Assembly: GCA_018242365.1 (NCBI GenBank)
Contig: JAFECB010000016.1
Location: 1-64,000 of the forward strand
Direction of reading: 5' to 3'
DNA from: Pseudomonadota bacterium
Lineage (GTDB): Bacteria > Pseudomonadota > Gammaproteobacteria > Xanthomonadales > Xanthomonadaceae
DNA: 64,000 bases
Shown here piece after piece: positions 21,242 through 30,212 of this stretch; positions within the stretch are counted from its first letter, which is position 1; every line of letters starts with the position of its first letter. The translations under genes and the position numbers were made by a program. Under the pieces are notes generated by a model. It did no database searches. It was not told the DNA's origin and saw only the letters and a list, made by a program, of their open reading frames with translations.

Positions 21242-21979
21242 CTAATCCCGCCGCTCATACAACAAATCCCAAACGCCATGCCCCAGCTTCTGCCCGCGGG
21301 TTTCGAAATGGGTCTGCGGCCGCCAGTCCGGACGCGGGACGTGGCCGCGCGGGCCGACGACATTGCGCAGGCCATCCGCGGCATCGAGCACGTCCCACAT
21401 CTGCTCGGCGTAGTCCTGCCAGTCGGTGGCAAGGTGCAGCTGGCCGCCTCGGCGCAGCTTGCGCACTAGCAGCGCGGCAAAGGCGGTGTTCACCAGCCGC
21501 CGCTTGTGGTGACGTTTCTTGTGCCAGGGGTCGGGGAAGTAGATGCGGATTTCGTCCAGCGCGCCATCGGCGATCTCGTGCTCCAGCACTTCGACGGCGT
21601 CATGCCGGTACAGGCGGACGTTGTCGGCATGCGCGGCGGTGAGCGCGTTGAGCAGACGACCGACGCCGGGCGCGTGGACTTCAATCCCGATGTGGTCGCG
21701 CGCAAGGTCGCGTTGCGACGAATACAGCAGTGCCTCACCGTTGCCGAAGCCGATTTCAAGGATGCGCGGTGCGAGGCGTCCGAATGCTGCGTCGAAATCG
21801 CGCGGCGTGCCTGCGTAATCGAGGCCGTAGCGCGACCACGCCTGCTCGAAGGCACGTTGCTGTGCTGCACTGAAGCGGCCTTGGCGCAGCACAAAACTGC
21901 GAATCCGGCGGGTGTGCTCATCCCCCGATGTGGCGGCGGTGACCGCGCGCTGGGCGGGATTGTCGGGGGTGTCGGTCAT
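21242..21979 (-). CDS. trmB: tRNA (guanine-N7)-methyltransferase TrmB
   Basis: A 245-residue methyltransferase from the ATG at 21979 ([11 protein letters not shown]). It shows [18 protein letters not shown] at the N-terminus, the SAM-binding loop [26 protein letters not shown], the TrmB signature [18 protein letters not shown], and a C-terminal [19 protein letters not shown]. It makes m7G46 in tRNA variable loops using SAM. The open frame reaches 22096, but the upstream part lacks similarity. It is divergent from the autotransporter gene, with a 211-bp gap. Confidence 0.95.
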   Translation of the reverse strand: MTDTPDNPAQRAVTAATSGDEHTRRIRSFVLRQGRFSAAQQRAFEQAWSRYGLDYAGTPRDFDAAFGRLAPRILEIGFGNGEALLYSSQRDLARDHIGIEVHAPGVGRLLNALTAAHADNVRLYRHDAVEVLEHEIADGALDEIRIYFPDPWHKKRHHKRRLVNTAFAALLVRKLRRGGQLHLATDWQDYAEQMWDVLDAADGLRNVVGPRGHVPRPDWRPQTHFETRGQKLGHGVWDLLYERRD

Positions 21980-22190
21980 GCGAGCGGAATCACGAAGGAG
22001 GCGATGGCTATTGTCACGGCAAGGCAAGCTGGGATGTGGCTGGCGTGTAGCTGGACAGGGCGATTTGGCGGAAATGTTGAGATTTCGTAAAATCATCGAT
22101 TACCATGCGCTTGCGTATGCCCCGCAGTCTCGGCATTGGCCGGTTCACGGGACGAGCACTTGGAGCTTTTCACCCATGTCGAGGATACCC

Positions 22191-24143
22191 ATGAAAACCG
22201 CCTTCCGCAGGACCCTGCTGTGCGCCGCGCTGGCTCTCGCCGCGTCGCCCGTGTTTGCACAGAGCCAATCAGACACGCCAGAGTCGCCGTTCAGCCAGAC
22301 CGTGTTCTTCGGCGACAGCCTGACCGATGGCGGTTTCTTCCGGCCTCTGCTGGGCCCCAACGGCGCGGTCATCGGCCAGTTCACCACCAATCCGGGCTAT
22401 GTCTGGTCGCAGTACATGGCCGATTACTTCCACAGCAATGCCGACGTGGCTTGGAAGGCCACGGGGGCGCCGCCTCCGGGCCCGTATACCACCTCGGCCA
22501 ACGGCAACAACTGGGCAGTGGGTGGTGCGCGGGTGTCGACCAATTCGTTCGGCTCCTTGGGATATACCCCGTCCCTGACCAGCCAGTACGCGGCTTATCT
22601 CGCGTCTGGGCATACGGTGGATCCGAACGCCCTGTATTCAGTGTGGGGCGGTGCCAATGACATCTTTGCGGCCATCGGTGCGTATCAGACTGCTTATGCC
22701 AATGTGCTTCTCGGTGGTGGAAATGCAACGCAGGCTCAGGCCGCCGGCCAAGCCGCTGCGCAGCCCATCGTGGGCAGCGCCGTCACCGGCCAGATCGGCC
22801 TGATCGGCGCCCTGCACACCGCCGGTGCCCAGTACGTGCTGGTGCCGACTCTGCCCGACATGGGCCTGACCCCGGATGCCGCCGCCGGCGGTGCAGCGGG
22901 CAAGGCGCTGGCTTCTGGCCTGTCGGGCAGCTACAACAGCGCGCTGTTCGGCGGGCTGGCCACCGCGAACCTGAGCGTCATCCCGGTCGATACCTATCAC
23001 TTCCTGCAGGAAGTGGTGGCCAATCCGGCCGCGTTCGGGCTGACCAATGTCACCAATCCGGCCTGCCTGACCCAGCCGCCGCCGGCCGGCGCGTCCTCGC
23101 TGTTCTGCAACCCGGCCTCCACCGTGCCGGGCGGCGCCGACAAGTACTTGTTTGCCGATGGCGTGCATCCGACCTCGGGCGCGCACCGGGCGCTTGCGGA
23201 TCTCGCGATCGCGATGGTCGAAGGCCCGCGCGCGATCGCCGTGCTGCCGCATTCGGCGGCCACCGTCGGTTTGCAGCGCTCGCGCGAAGTGGCCAGCTCG
23301 ATCACTGATCTGAGCAATCAGGGCGACGGCACGCGCTGGTGGGGTAGCCTGCGGGGCGATCAGCAGCGCTTCAACAATTCCGTCGGCTTCGACGGCAATG
23401 GCGGCACCGGCTCGCTCGGCTTCGGCTGGCGCGATGGCAACCTGATGTACGGCGCATTCGGTGGCTGGGGCACGCAAAGTATCGACTTCGGCTACAGCCG
23501 TGGCAATTTCCGCCAGTCCGATACGACCCTGGGTGGCTTCATCGGCTGGGGCGGCGACAGTGGGCTGTGGGCCAATGCCCAGCTCAGCTACAGCTGGCTG
23601 GACTTCCGCGTGCACCGTGATGTCACCCTCGGCAATGCGGTTCGCACTCACTCCGGCTCGCCCGAAGGCGAGAATCTGAGCTACGGCGGCGGCATCGGCT
23701 GGAACTTCAGTCACGGCGCGTGGCAGAACGGCCCGGTGCTGACCGTGCTGGCGCAGGACATCAAGGTTGACGGTTATGCGGAAGACAGCACCCTGTCCAG
23801 CGCGCTGACCTATCCGAACCAGCGTTTCCATTCGCTGATCGGCAGCCTCGGCTGGCAGGCCAGCTACGCCATCAATGACCACCTCGTGCCCTACGCCAAG
23901 TTGACCTGGGATCGCGAGTTCAAGGATCAGCCGGCGCAGGTCTGGGCGCAGTCGAACTCGCTGCCGGGCTCGCTGCCCTATGCGGTTCCCGGCCTGACGT
24001 ACGACCAGAGCTATGGCACCCTGATGTTCGGCGTGCGCAGCAAGGTGATGGGCCTGGATGTCACCACCGGCAGCAGCCTGACCTTCAACCAGCGTGGCGG
24101 TGGCGATTCCAGCTTCTTCGTCACCGTGGGCGGCTCGTTCTGA
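22191..24143 (+). CDS. Autotransporter esterase (GDSL/SGNH passenger, EstA-like)
   Basis: A 650-residue protein. A signal peptide (residues 1-23, cleavage after VFA) is followed by an SGNH hydrolase passenger with block I FFGDSLTDGG (Ser43), NNWAVGGARV, WGGANDIF and block V FADGVHPTSGAH (Asp323/His326). A C-terminal autotransporter beta-barrel (about 385-650) ends in VTVGGSF, with the terminal Phe typical of outer-membrane proteins. It resembles EstA of Pseudomonas: an outer-membrane-anchored lipase/esterase facing outside. The start at 22191 is preceded by GAGGA at 22181-22185; an in-frame ATG at 22176 lacks such a site. Confidence 0.93.
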   Translation: MKTAFRRTLLCAALALAASPVFAQSQSDTPESPFSQTVFFGDSLTDGGFFRPLLGPNGAVIGQFTTNPGYVWSQYMADYFHSNADVAWKATGAPPPGPYTTSANGNNWAVGGARVSTNSFGSLGYTPSLTSQYAAYLASGHTVDPNALYSVWGGANDIFAAIGAYQTAYANVLLGGGNATQAQAAGQAAAQPIVGSAVTGQIGLIGALHTAGAQYVLVPTLPDMGLTPDAAAGGAAGKALASGLSGSYNSALFGGLATANLSVIPVDTYHFLQEVVANPAAFGLTNVTNPACLTQPPPAGASSLFCNPASTVPGGADKYLFADGVHPTSGAHRALADLAIAMVEGPRAIAVLPHSAATVGLQRSREVASSITDLSNQGDGTRWWGSLRGDQQRFNNSVGFDGNGGTGSLGFGWRDGNLMYGAFGGWGTQSIDFGYSRGNFRQSDTTLGGFIGWGGDSGLWANAQLSYSWLDFRVHRDVTLGNAVRTHSGSPEGENLSYGGGIGWNFSHGAWQNGPVLTVLAQDIKVDGYAEDSTLSSALTYPNQRFHSLIGSLGWQASYAINDHLVPYAKLTWDREFKDQPAQVWAQSNSLPGSLPYAVPGLTYDQSYGTLMFGVRSKVMGLDVTTGSSLTFNQRGGGDSSFFVTVGGSF

Positions 24144-24156
24144 TTCGCCTGCCAAC

Positions 24157-24184
24157 GCCCCGATGCTTTGCATCGCATCGGGGC
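24157..24184 (+). terminator. Hairpin after the autotransporter gene
   Basis: A 10-bp perfect stem GCCCCGATGC/GCATCGGGGC (24157-24166 and 24175-24184) with an 8-base loop starts 13 bases after the stop codon. There is no T run after it, so it may be an mRNA 3'-stabilising hairpin or a weak terminator rather than a classical intrinsic terminator. Confidence 0.6.
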
Positions 24185-24207
24185 CTCGGCATACACTGGC
24201 ACCCCTC

Positions 24208-24281
24208 GCGGGTGTAGTTCAATGGTAGAACTGCAGCTTCCCAAGCTGCTAGCGTGGGTTCGATTCCCATCACCCGCTCCA
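24208..24281 (+). tRNA. tRNA-Gly (anticodon CCC)
   Basis: A complete 74-base cloverleaf with encoded CCA. The acceptor arms GCGGGTG and CACCCGC pair fully. The D-loop has TTCAATGGTAG. The anticodon arm GCAGC/GCTGC encloses TTCCCAA, so the anticodon is CCC, reading GGG. The T-arm is GTGGG-TTCGATT-CCCAT. It stands alone between the esterase and rimK and is followed by its own strong terminator. Confidence 0.97.
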
Positions 24282-24295
24282 TATGGGCGTCACTG

Positions 24296-24326
24296 AAGGC
24301 GGTATCCGCAAGGATGCCGCCTTTTT
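24296..24326 (+). terminator. Rho-independent terminator after tRNA-Gly
   Basis: A 12-bp stem AAGGCGGTATCC/GGATGCCGCCTT with one G-T pair closes a GCAA tetraloop and runs into TTTTT. It begins 14 bases after the tRNA CCA end. Confidence 0.92.
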
Positions 24327-24403
24327 CATGGGCCGATGCCGATGCCGCCTTGCGTTGGTGAGAAGATCAAGCGGCCGCACCAGGCCGTGACCGGAGACCC
24401 CTC

Positions 24404-25318
24404 GTGAAACTCGCCATCCTTTCCCGCAACAGCAAGCTGTATTCGACGCGGCGGCTGGTCGAGGCGGCGCGTGAGCGTGGCCACAGCGCGCGCGTGCTCG
24501 ATCCGCTGCGCTGCTACATGCGGATCGACAGTCATGGCTTCGCGATGCGCTACAAGGGCAAGGCGGTGTCGGGTTACGAAGCGGTCATCCCGCGCGTCGG
24601 TGCCTCGATCACGCGCTACGGGTGCGCGGTGGTGCGTCAGCTCGAACTCATGGGCGTACACACGCCCAGCGGTGCCACCGCAATCGCGCGAGCACGCGAC
24701 AAACTCCGGTGTCACCAGGTATTGGCCGCCGCGGGGATTGATTTGCCGACCACGGTATTCGGCGATAATCCGGACGACACCAGCGATCTGTTGGCGATGC
24801 TCGGACCGCCGCCGCATGTCATCAAGCTCAACGAGGGCACTCAGGGCGCGGGCGTGATGGCGACCGAGAAATCCTCGGCTTCGCGCGCGGCCATCGAAAC
24901 CCTGCGCGGGTTGTACGCGAATTTTCTGGTGCAGGAATTCATCGCCGAAGCCGGCGGCGCGGATTTGCGCTGCTTCGTGGTTGGTGGGCGAGTGGTGGCG
25001 GCGATGCGCCGGCAGGCACCGCCCGGTGATTTCCGTTCCAACTTGCATCGCGGTGGTAGTGCCAAGCCGGTGCGGCCGAACAAGGCCGAGATCGCCACGG
25101 CGGTACGTGCCGCGCAGATTCTCGAACTGGGCGTGGCGGGCGTGGACATGATCCGCAGCAAGCGCGGCCCGCTGGTGCTGGAGGTCAACGCCTCGCCGGG
25201 ACTCGAGGGCATCGAGGCCGCGACCGGCATTGATGTCGCCGGTGCGGTGGTCGAGTTTGTCGCCCAGGAAGCGGCCTCCAGTGCCGCCAGACCGGAGCGC
25301 AATCCCGCGGTCATGTGA
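24404..25318 (+). CDS. rimK: RimK-type ATP-grasp ligase (ribosomal protein S6 glutamate ligase)
   Basis: A 304-residue protein. An N-terminal RimK pre-ATP-grasp part ([41 protein letters not shown]) is followed by ATP-grasp motifs [33 protein letters not shown] and [14 protein letters not shown]. RimK adds glutamate residues to the C-terminus of ribosomal protein S6 in E. coli. The sequence is close to canonical RimK in length and motif order. Other ATP-grasp glutamate ligases are possible but less likely. A GGAG lies just upstream of the ATG. Confidence 0.9.
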   Translation: MKLAILSRNSKLYSTRRLVEAARERGHSARVLDPLRCYMRIDSHGFAMRYKGKAVSGYEAVIPRVGASITRYGCAVVRQLELMGVHTPSGATAIARARDKLRCHQVLAAAGIDLPTTVFGDNPDDTSDLLAMLGPPPHVIKLNEGTQGAGVMATEKSSASRAAIETLRGLYANFLVQEFIAEAGGADLRCFVVGGRVVAAMRRQAPPGDFRSNLHRGGSAKPVRPNKAEIATAVRAAQILELGVAGVDMIRSKRGPLVLEVNASPGLEGIEAATGIDVAGAVVEFVAQEAASSAARPERNPAVM

Positions 25319-25577
25319 GGCAACCGTTCCGGCAGGCGGCCAGAGTTCGATCCCTGCCCGGCATCGATCCGTGCGCAACCGGAACCTTGGGCGAGCGTGC
25401 CGGTCAAACCGACTTCCCGTTCGATCCATGCGCGGCCGCTGCGCGCGTTGATCGCAGGCGATGCGTCGGTATTGCACCGTGCATGCGCCTGTCGGGTCGC
25501 CGCTGTGCCAGAATCCGGGTACGGCGCAGCGGGCGCGACATGCGCACCCGTATTCCCCCTCATTCCGGAAGGACGAC
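25319..25577. other. Intergenic region before the response regulator; no gene seen
   Basis: These 259 bases have several open frames but none with recognisable sequence, and codon usage does not look coding. GGAAGGACGAC directly before 25578 gives the ribosome-binding site of the response regulator. The promoter of the two-component operon should be here, but I see no clear -35/-10 pair. Confidence 0.5.
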
Positions 25578-26258
25578 ATGCGCATCCTGGTCATCGAAGA
25601 CAATCCCGACATCGCTGCCAACCTTGGCGATTTCCTCGACGAGTGCGGCCACACCGTCGATTTCGCCGCGGACGGCGTCACCGGCCTGCATCTGGCAGTG
25701 GTCCACGAGTTCGACGCGATCGTGCTCGACCTGAACTTGCCCGGCATGGATGGCCTCGAGGTCTGCCGCAAACTGCGCAACGATGCGCGCAAGCAGACCC
25801 CCGTGCTGATGCTGACCGCGCGCGACACGCTGGAAAACAAGTTGGCCGGCTTCGAATCCGGCGCGGACGATTACCTGATCAAGCCGTTCGCCCTGCAGGA
25901 GGTCAATGTTCGCTTGAACGCCCTGGCGCGGCGCGGACACGGCCTGCCGGCGCGGGTGCTGACGGTGGGTGAGCTTGAATTCAACCTCGATACGCTGGAA
26001 GTGCGGCGCGAAGGCAAGCTGATCCAGCTCAACCCGACCGCGCTCAAGATCCTGCAGGCGCTGATGGAAGCTTCGCCGGCGGTGGTCACCCGGCAGGATC
26101 TCGAAAGCCGGGTGTGGGGTGAGGAACTGCCGGATTCGGATTCGCTGCGGGTGCATATCCACGGCCTGCGCGCCCTGCTGGACAAGCCGTTTGCGCAGCC
26201 GATGATCCAGACCAGGCACGGCATCGGTTACCGGATTACCGCGCCGGGGGGCGACTGA
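25578..26258 (+). CDS. OmpR-family response regulator
   Basis: A 226-residue regulator from the ATG at 25578 (MRILVIEDNPDIA), preceded by GGAAGGA. The receiver domain has Asp51 in IVLDLNLPGMDG as the phosphorylation site, Thr80 in LMLTARD and Lys102 in LIKPFA. A winged-helix DNA-binding domain follows (about 130-222), with LNPTALKILQALMEASP and the final TRHGIGYRI. It is paired with the histidine kinase 6 bp downstream. The pair resembles the RaxR/RaxH and PhoP-like systems of xanthomonads, but the sequence does not fix which. Confidence 0.92.
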   Translation: MRILVIEDNPDIAANLGDFLDECGHTVDFAADGVTGLHLAVVHEFDAIVLDLNLPGMDGLEVCRKLRNDARKQTPVLMLTARDTLENKLAGFESGADDYLIKPFALQEVNVRLNALARRGHGLPARVLTVGELEFNLDTLEVRREGKLIQLNPTALKILQALMEASPAVVTRQDLESRVWGEELPDSDSLRVHIHGLRALLDKPFAQPMIQTRHGIGYRITAPGGD

Positions 26259-26264
26259 CGCGGC

Positions 26265-27593
26265 ATGGTTGAACCCGAAATGCCGCCTTCGCAGCAACGC
26301 CGCAAGCCGCGCTACCGACGCCGGCTGCGCAGCCGCATCATCCTGTCCTACCTGCTGCTCGGCTTCGGCCTGACGCTGGCGCTGGCGTTCGCGACCAACT
26401 GGGCGCGCACGCGCGTCGAGACCCAACTGGTCGAAGACCTGATGAACCGCAATCTCGACGAATCGTGGAAACGGTTCGAACAGAGTGGTGGGCGCGAGCC
26501 GGTGGTGCCGGTGCAGCAACTGCGGGCGTTCTTCTACACACCGGACAAATTCGACGACCTGCGCATTCATCGGCCGGAGTGGTATGCGCTCGACGACGGC
26601 ATCCACAACATGACCGTGGTCGAGGAGGACGGCAGCAAGTCCTACTACAAGCTCGGCGTGCGCAAGACGCCACAGGCGTGGTTCTTCCTCGCCTACGACA
26701 TGTCGCAGTCGGCGCGCGGCGAGAAGCAGTTCAACAATGCCCTGATCGGAGTGGTGATCGTGTTCACCGGGCTGTCGCTGCTGGTGGGCTGGTGGGCGGC
26801 CTCGAAAGTGATGAGTCCGGTGTCTGATCTTGCGCAACGCATTCGGCGCTCCGGCAACAGTTCCGATCCGGAGGCGCTGGCACCGCATTTCCCGCAGGAT
26901 GAAGTCGGCGAATTGGCGAAGGCACTGGATGACTACGCGACGCGATTGACCGAGGTCGTGCAGCGCGACCGCGAGTTCAACGCTGATGTCAGCCACGAAT
27001 TGCGCACGCCCTTGGCGGTGATCCGCGGCGCGGTGGAATTGTTGCTCGTGCGTCCCGATCTGGATGAGCGCACCCGCACCCGCTTGCAGCGCATCCAGCG
27101 GGCCGAACAGCAATGCACCGACTTGATCGGCGCGTTGCTGCTGTTGTCGCGCAACGAGCGCGCACAGGGCGCTTGCGATGTTGCCAAAGTGGCGCAGCAA
27201 CAGTTGGAGAGCCATCGTGCCCAGCTTGCCGGCAAGCCGATCGAGCTGCGACTGGAGGGTGAGACCGGGGTCTTGCTGGATGTCCCCGATTCCGCTCTGG
27301 CGGTGGCGCTGGGCAACCTGATCGGCAACGCGGTGAAGTACACGCCCAGCGGCGAAGTGGTGGTGCGGGTCCACCGTGATGCGGTCGAAGTAGTCGACTC
27401 CGGGCCCGGGCTCAGTGCCGAGGATGCGGCCAACCTGTTCACCCGTGGCTATCGCGGCAGCCACGCCGGTGCTTCGCAGGGCGGCGGCATCGGCCTGTCG
27501 ATCGTGCGCCGGCTGTGCGCGTTGTACGGTTGGGACGTGCAGGTGCAACCGGGCGCGGAGAAAGGCGTGGTGGCGACGCTGCGGTTTGGTTGA
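26265..27593 (+). CDS. Membrane sensor histidine kinase
   Basis: A 442-residue kinase. First transmembrane helix about 24-45 (IILSYLLLGFGLTLALAFA), a periplasmic sensor of about 120 residues, second helix about 163-182 (ALIGVVIVFTGLSLLVGWW), then HAMP. The dimerisation box has His244 in FNADVSHELRTPLAVIRG. The ATPase domain shows the N box LIGNAVKYTP, VVDSGPGLS and GGGIGLSIVRRL. It should phosphorylate the OmpR-family regulator encoded just upstream. The periplasmic domain is small and has no recognised ligand. The gene converges on ilvE, separated by a long palindrome. Confidence 0.92.
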   Translation: MVEPEMPPSQQRRKPRYRRRLRSRIILSYLLLGFGLTLALAFATNWARTRVETQLVEDLMNRNLDESWKRFEQSGGREPVVPVQQLRAFFYTPDKFDDLRIHRPEWYALDDGIHNMTVVEEDGSKSYYKLGVRKTPQAWFFLAYDMSQSARGEKQFNNALIGVVIVFTGLSLLVGWWAASKVMSPVSDLAQRIRRSGNSSDPEALAPHFPQDEVGELAKALDDYATRLTEVVQRDREFNADVSHELRTPLAVIRGAVELLLVRPDLDERTRTRLQRIQRAEQQCTDLIGALLLLSRNERAQGACDVAKVAQQQLESHRAQLAGKPIELRLEGETGVLLDVPDSALAVALGNLIGNAVKYTPSGEVVVRVHRDAVEVVDSGPGLSAEDAANLFTRGYRGSHAGASQGGGIGLSIVRRLCALYGWDVQVQPGAEKGVVATLRFG

Positions 27594-27630
27594 GCGTTGG
27601 CTGCGGGTGATCGGCGCGCAATCGAGAGCA

Positions 27631-27727
27631 GAAATTTTCCTGACACGGATGGACGCGGAGAACGCGGATAAGCTTTTTAAAAAATGCTCTATCCGTGGTT
27701 TCCGCGTCGATCCGCGTCCAAGGTTTT
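27631..27727. repeat. Long imperfect palindrome between convergent genes
   Basis: Left arm pieces GGACGCGGAGAACGCGGATA and right arm pieces TATCCGTGG, TCCGCGTCGATCCGCGTCC pair across an AT-rich centre (AAGCTTTTTAAAAAATGC, 27670-27687). The outer edges GAAATTTTCC and AAGGTTTTC also pair partly. The arms are about 40 bases each. It lies between the kinase gene (+) and ilvE (-), where it could end transcription from both sides. Similar palindromes occur between genes in related genomes, as far as I recall. Confidence 0.65.
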
Positions 27728-27734
27728 CAGCGAC

Positions 27735-28652
27735 TCAAACCGGCTCCAGCCAGCCGTGTTTGTCCGGCGTGCTGCCGTCGAACAGGCCGAAGAACAGCGA
27801 CTGCATCCGGCGCGTGATCGGACCGGCCTTGCCCGCGCCGACCTGACGCGCATCCACCGAGCGGATTGGGGTGATTTCCGCCGCGGTGCCGCACATGAAG
27901 ATCTCGTCGGCCAGATACAGGTACTCGCGCGGCATGTCGCGCTCGACCACGCTGATCCCGGCGTCGCGCGCCAGCGTGATCAGCGAGTTGCGGGTGATGC
28001 CGTTGAGCAGGGCGGCGCTGACCGGCGTGGTGTGCAGTGCGCCATCGATGATCAGGAACAGATTCTCGCCGGCACCTTCGCTGAGCAGGCCGGTGGATGC
28101 CAGCGCGATGCCCTCACCGAAGCCGAGCCGGCGCGCTTCGCGCGCGATCAAGGTGCCCGACAGGTAGTTGCCGCCGGCCTTGGCACCGGCCGGAATGGTG
28201 TTCGGCGCGAATCGCTGCCAGCTGGACACGCAGGCATCGATGCCGTTCTCCAGCACGCCTTCACCGAGGTACTTGCCCATCTTCCAGGTGGCCACCGCCA
28301 CATCGGTCGGGGTGGCCGCCGACAGGCCGAAACCACCGAGGCCGCGGAAGGCCACCGGGCGCAGGTAGTCGGTGCTGTTGCCATTGGCCTGGATGACCTC
28401 GCGGCAGGCCGTGTTGATCGCATCGAGGTCGAACGGCATGTCGATCTCGTGGATCTTGGCCGAGGTGAACAGGCGCTTGTTGTGGTCGGTCAGGCGGAAG
28501 ATCGCCGGGCCGTTGTGGGTCTGGTAGCAGCGGATGCCCTCGAACACCGACGAGCCGTAATGGATCGCATGCGCCATGACGTGGGTGGTGGCCTCGGCCC
28601 AAGGCTTGATCTTGCCGTTGTGCCAGATGAATTGCGGGTAGTCCATCGCCAT
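27735..28652 (-). CDS. ilvE: Branched-chain amino acid aminotransferase
   Basis: A 305-residue fold-type IV PLP enzyme from the ATG at 28652 (MAMDYPQFIWHNGKIKPW). Signatures are HAIHYGSSVFEGIRCY, LRPVAFRGLGGFGL, AKAGGNYLSGTLIAREA (the PLP lysine lies in this stretch), LSEGAGENLFLI, LNGITRNSLITLA and EIFMCGTAAEITPI. It transfers the amino group between glutamate and the keto acids of leucine, isoleucine and valine. GAGGATGCG precedes the start. The open frame goes 14 codons further upstream without conserved residues. Confidence 0.95.
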   Translation of the reverse strand: MAMDYPQFIWHNGKIKPWAEATTHVMAHAIHYGSSVFEGIRCYQTHNGPAIFRLTDHNKRLFTSAKIHEIDMPFDLDAINTACREVIQANGNSTDYLRPVAFRGLGGFGLSAATPTDVAVATWKMGKYLGEGVLENGIDACVSSWQRFAPNTIPAGAKAGGNYLSGTLIAREARRLGFGEGIALASTGLLSEGAGENLFLIIDGALHTTPVSAALLNGITRNSLITLARDAGISVVERDMPREYLYLADEIFMCGTAAEITPIRSVDARQVGAGKAGPITRRMQSLFFGLFDGSTPDKHGWLEPV

Positions 28653-28727
28653 CGTCGCATCCTCGCCTTGATCGAATGCGACATTGTGCCGCAATGCGGC
28701 GTGTGGAGTGATGGCGCGAGGCGTTTC

Positions 28728-29309
28728 CTAGCCTCGAATCCACCAACAACCCATGCGCTTGATGATGCCGAAACTCTCGTGCGAAGGCGTATGCCCATCG
28801 GACAGCACCTGCTCGATCCGCAGGCCGACCAGGGGGCGCGCGGATGGCGCAGGGCTTGCCGTGGCAGCAGGATCGGTGGTGGCTGCCGGTCCATCCGATG
28901 GCGGTGCGGCATTCGCGCTGGCATACACCGGCAGGAGATCGACAAACGGGCGCGTCGCGATCCGGTCGAAATGATCCATCAAGCGCTCGGCCTCCGCATT
29001 GCCCACGCCGGTCCAGTCATACAGGCTGGAAATCTGGTTGGCATCGCCGGACTGGACAGCGCTTTCCAGTCCGTAAGCCAGGTCACGCACACTGCGCGCG
29101 CACAGGCTGCGCAGGGTAGAGGCAGCGCCGCCGCTGCCGGCCGGCACGGTGGGGGTGGTCACGGCGGCAGCGCCGATGTCCGGGCACAGACGGTCGGTAT
29201 AGACGAGGCTGCCAGAAGCACTCACGCACCTGCGGACCTGCGCATGCGCCTGCGGCGCCGGCGCGAAGCCGGGCAGCAGCAAGACCAGCAGGAGCAGTGC
29301 GCGTCGCAT
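28728..29309 (-). CDS. Exported DUF4124-like protein, unknown function
   Basis: A 193-residue protein from the ATG at 29309. The signal peptide MRRALLLLVLLLPGF... ends at AHA-Q. The start of the mature protein (VRRCVSASGSLVYTDRLCP) resembles the DUF4124 motif, in which two cysteines flank a short beta hairpin. A helical region (RSLCARSVRDLAYGLESAVQ) and a Pro/Ala-rich linker follow, then a conserved-looking tail ending IIKRMGCWWIRG. The cysteines suggest a disulfide-bonded periplasmic protein. It lies between metF and ilvE on the same strand. Confidence 0.7.
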   Translation of the reverse strand: MRRALLLLVLLLPGFAPAPQAHAQVRRCVSASGSLVYTDRLCPDIGAAAVTTPTVPAGSGGAASTLRSLCARSVRDLAYGLESAVQSGDANQISSLYDWTGVGNAEAERLMDHFDRIATRPFVDLLPVYASANAAPPSDGPAATTDPAATASPAPSARPLVGLRIEQVLSDGHTPSHESFGIIKRMGCWWIRG

Positions 29310-29363
29310 CGGTGCAGCGTACGCGTGCAGCCGATGTGGCGAAAGCCCAACCAACGGCAGGGT

Positions 29364-30212
29364 TCAGTCCAGCCGTTCCAGTACGGCCAGGGTGGGCTTG
29401 GCCATGTTGAGCGTGTAGAAATGCAGGGCCGGCGCACCACCGTCGATCAGCCGACGGCACAGATTGGCCACAATGTCGGAAGCGAATTCGCGAATGCCCT
29501 CGCTGTCATCACCCAGTGCGCGCATGCGCTGGGAAATCCAGCGCGGAATCTCGGCGCCGCAGGCGTCCGAGAAACGCCGCAACTGGCTGAAATTGGCGAT
29601 CGGCATGATGCCCGGCACGATCGGGATCTCGACCCCGAGCTTGCGGGCATCCTCGACGAAGCGGAAATACGCATCCGGATTGTAGAAGTATTGGGTGATC
29701 GCACTGTTCGCGCCTGCGTCGACCTTGGTCTTGAAGTGGCGCAGATCGGCATGGGCGTCGTCAGCCTGCGGATGGGTTTCCGGATTGGCCGCCACCTCGA
29801 TCTTGAAATGGTCACCATGCTCGTCGCGGATCAGCTTGACCAACTCACTGGCGTGACGAAGGTCTCCGCTGCGCGCCATGCCGGAAGGCAGGTCGCCACG
29901 CAGGGCGACGATGCGGTCGCAGCCGAGCGCGCGATAGAGCTTGAGCAGGCTGCGGATTTCCTCGCGGCTGCCGCCGACGCAGGTCAGGTGCGGCACGCCG
30001 GCCACGCCGTGATCGCTGCGCAGGCGCTGCACGGTTTCCGGGGTATGGCTCAGGGTCGAGCCGCCGGCACCGAAGGTCACCGACATGAACTGCGGCGCGT
30101 GCCCCTTGAGCTTGCGCACGGTGCGGTCGAACTGCACGCGCTGATCGTCGGTCTTTGGGGGGTAGAACTCGAAGGAGAGGGGAAGTGGGAGAGGGGAGAC
30201 GGGAGACGTCAT
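29364..30212 (-). CDS. metF: Methylenetetrahydrofolate reductase
   Basis: A 282-residue flavoprotein with LSFEFYPPKTD at the N-terminus, MSVTFGAGGSTLSHTPETV, RIVALRGDLPSG, KVDAGANSAITQYFYNPDAYF and PGIMPIANFSQLRRF. It makes 5-methyl-THF for methionine synthesis, next to ahcY in the methyl cycle. The first 12 codons after ATG (TSPVSPLPLPLS) are encoded by the GGGAGACGGGAGAC repeat read on the other strand. The start overlaps the stop of the four-helix-bundle ORF by 4 bases (ATGA). The native start may have been rebuilt when the repeat arrived. Confidence 0.94.
   Translation of the reverse strand: MTSPVSPLPLPLSFEFYPPKTDDQRVQFDRTVRKLKGHAPQFMSVTFGAGGSTLSHTPETVQRLRSDHGVAGVPHLTCVGGSREEIRSLLKLYRALGCDRIVALRGDLPSGMARSGDLRHASELVKLIRDEHGDHFKIEVAANPETHPQADDAHADLRHFKTKVDAGANSAITQYFYNPDAYFRFVEDARKLGVEIPIVPGIMPIANFSQLRRFSDACGAEIPRWISQRMRALGDDSEGIREFASDIVANLCRRLIDGGAPALHFYTLNMAKPTLAVLERLD
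30187..30209 (+). repeat. Left end of the four-helix-bundle cassette (inverted repeat)
   Basis: This 23-bp purine-rich sequence contains GGGAGACGGGAGACGT and ends at the first base of the stop codon of the four-helix-bundle ORF. The reverse complement of 30579-30601 matches it at 20 of 23 positions. It overlaps the first codons of metF. Confidence 0.8.

Noticed and set aside
22638..24173. Antisense open frame (511 codons) in the autotransporter gene
   Set aside because: It has no start signal or recognisable motif and is explained by the GC-skewed codon positions of the sense gene.
24208..24281. tRNA-Gly as an integration site for an island
   Set aside because: No integrase gene and no repeat of the tRNA 3' end are seen in the flanks; both sides hold ordinary chromosomal genes.
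25560..27548. Long antisense open frame (662 codons) across the two-component genes
   Set aside because: Both sense genes have clear full-length domains; the antisense product shows no family features.
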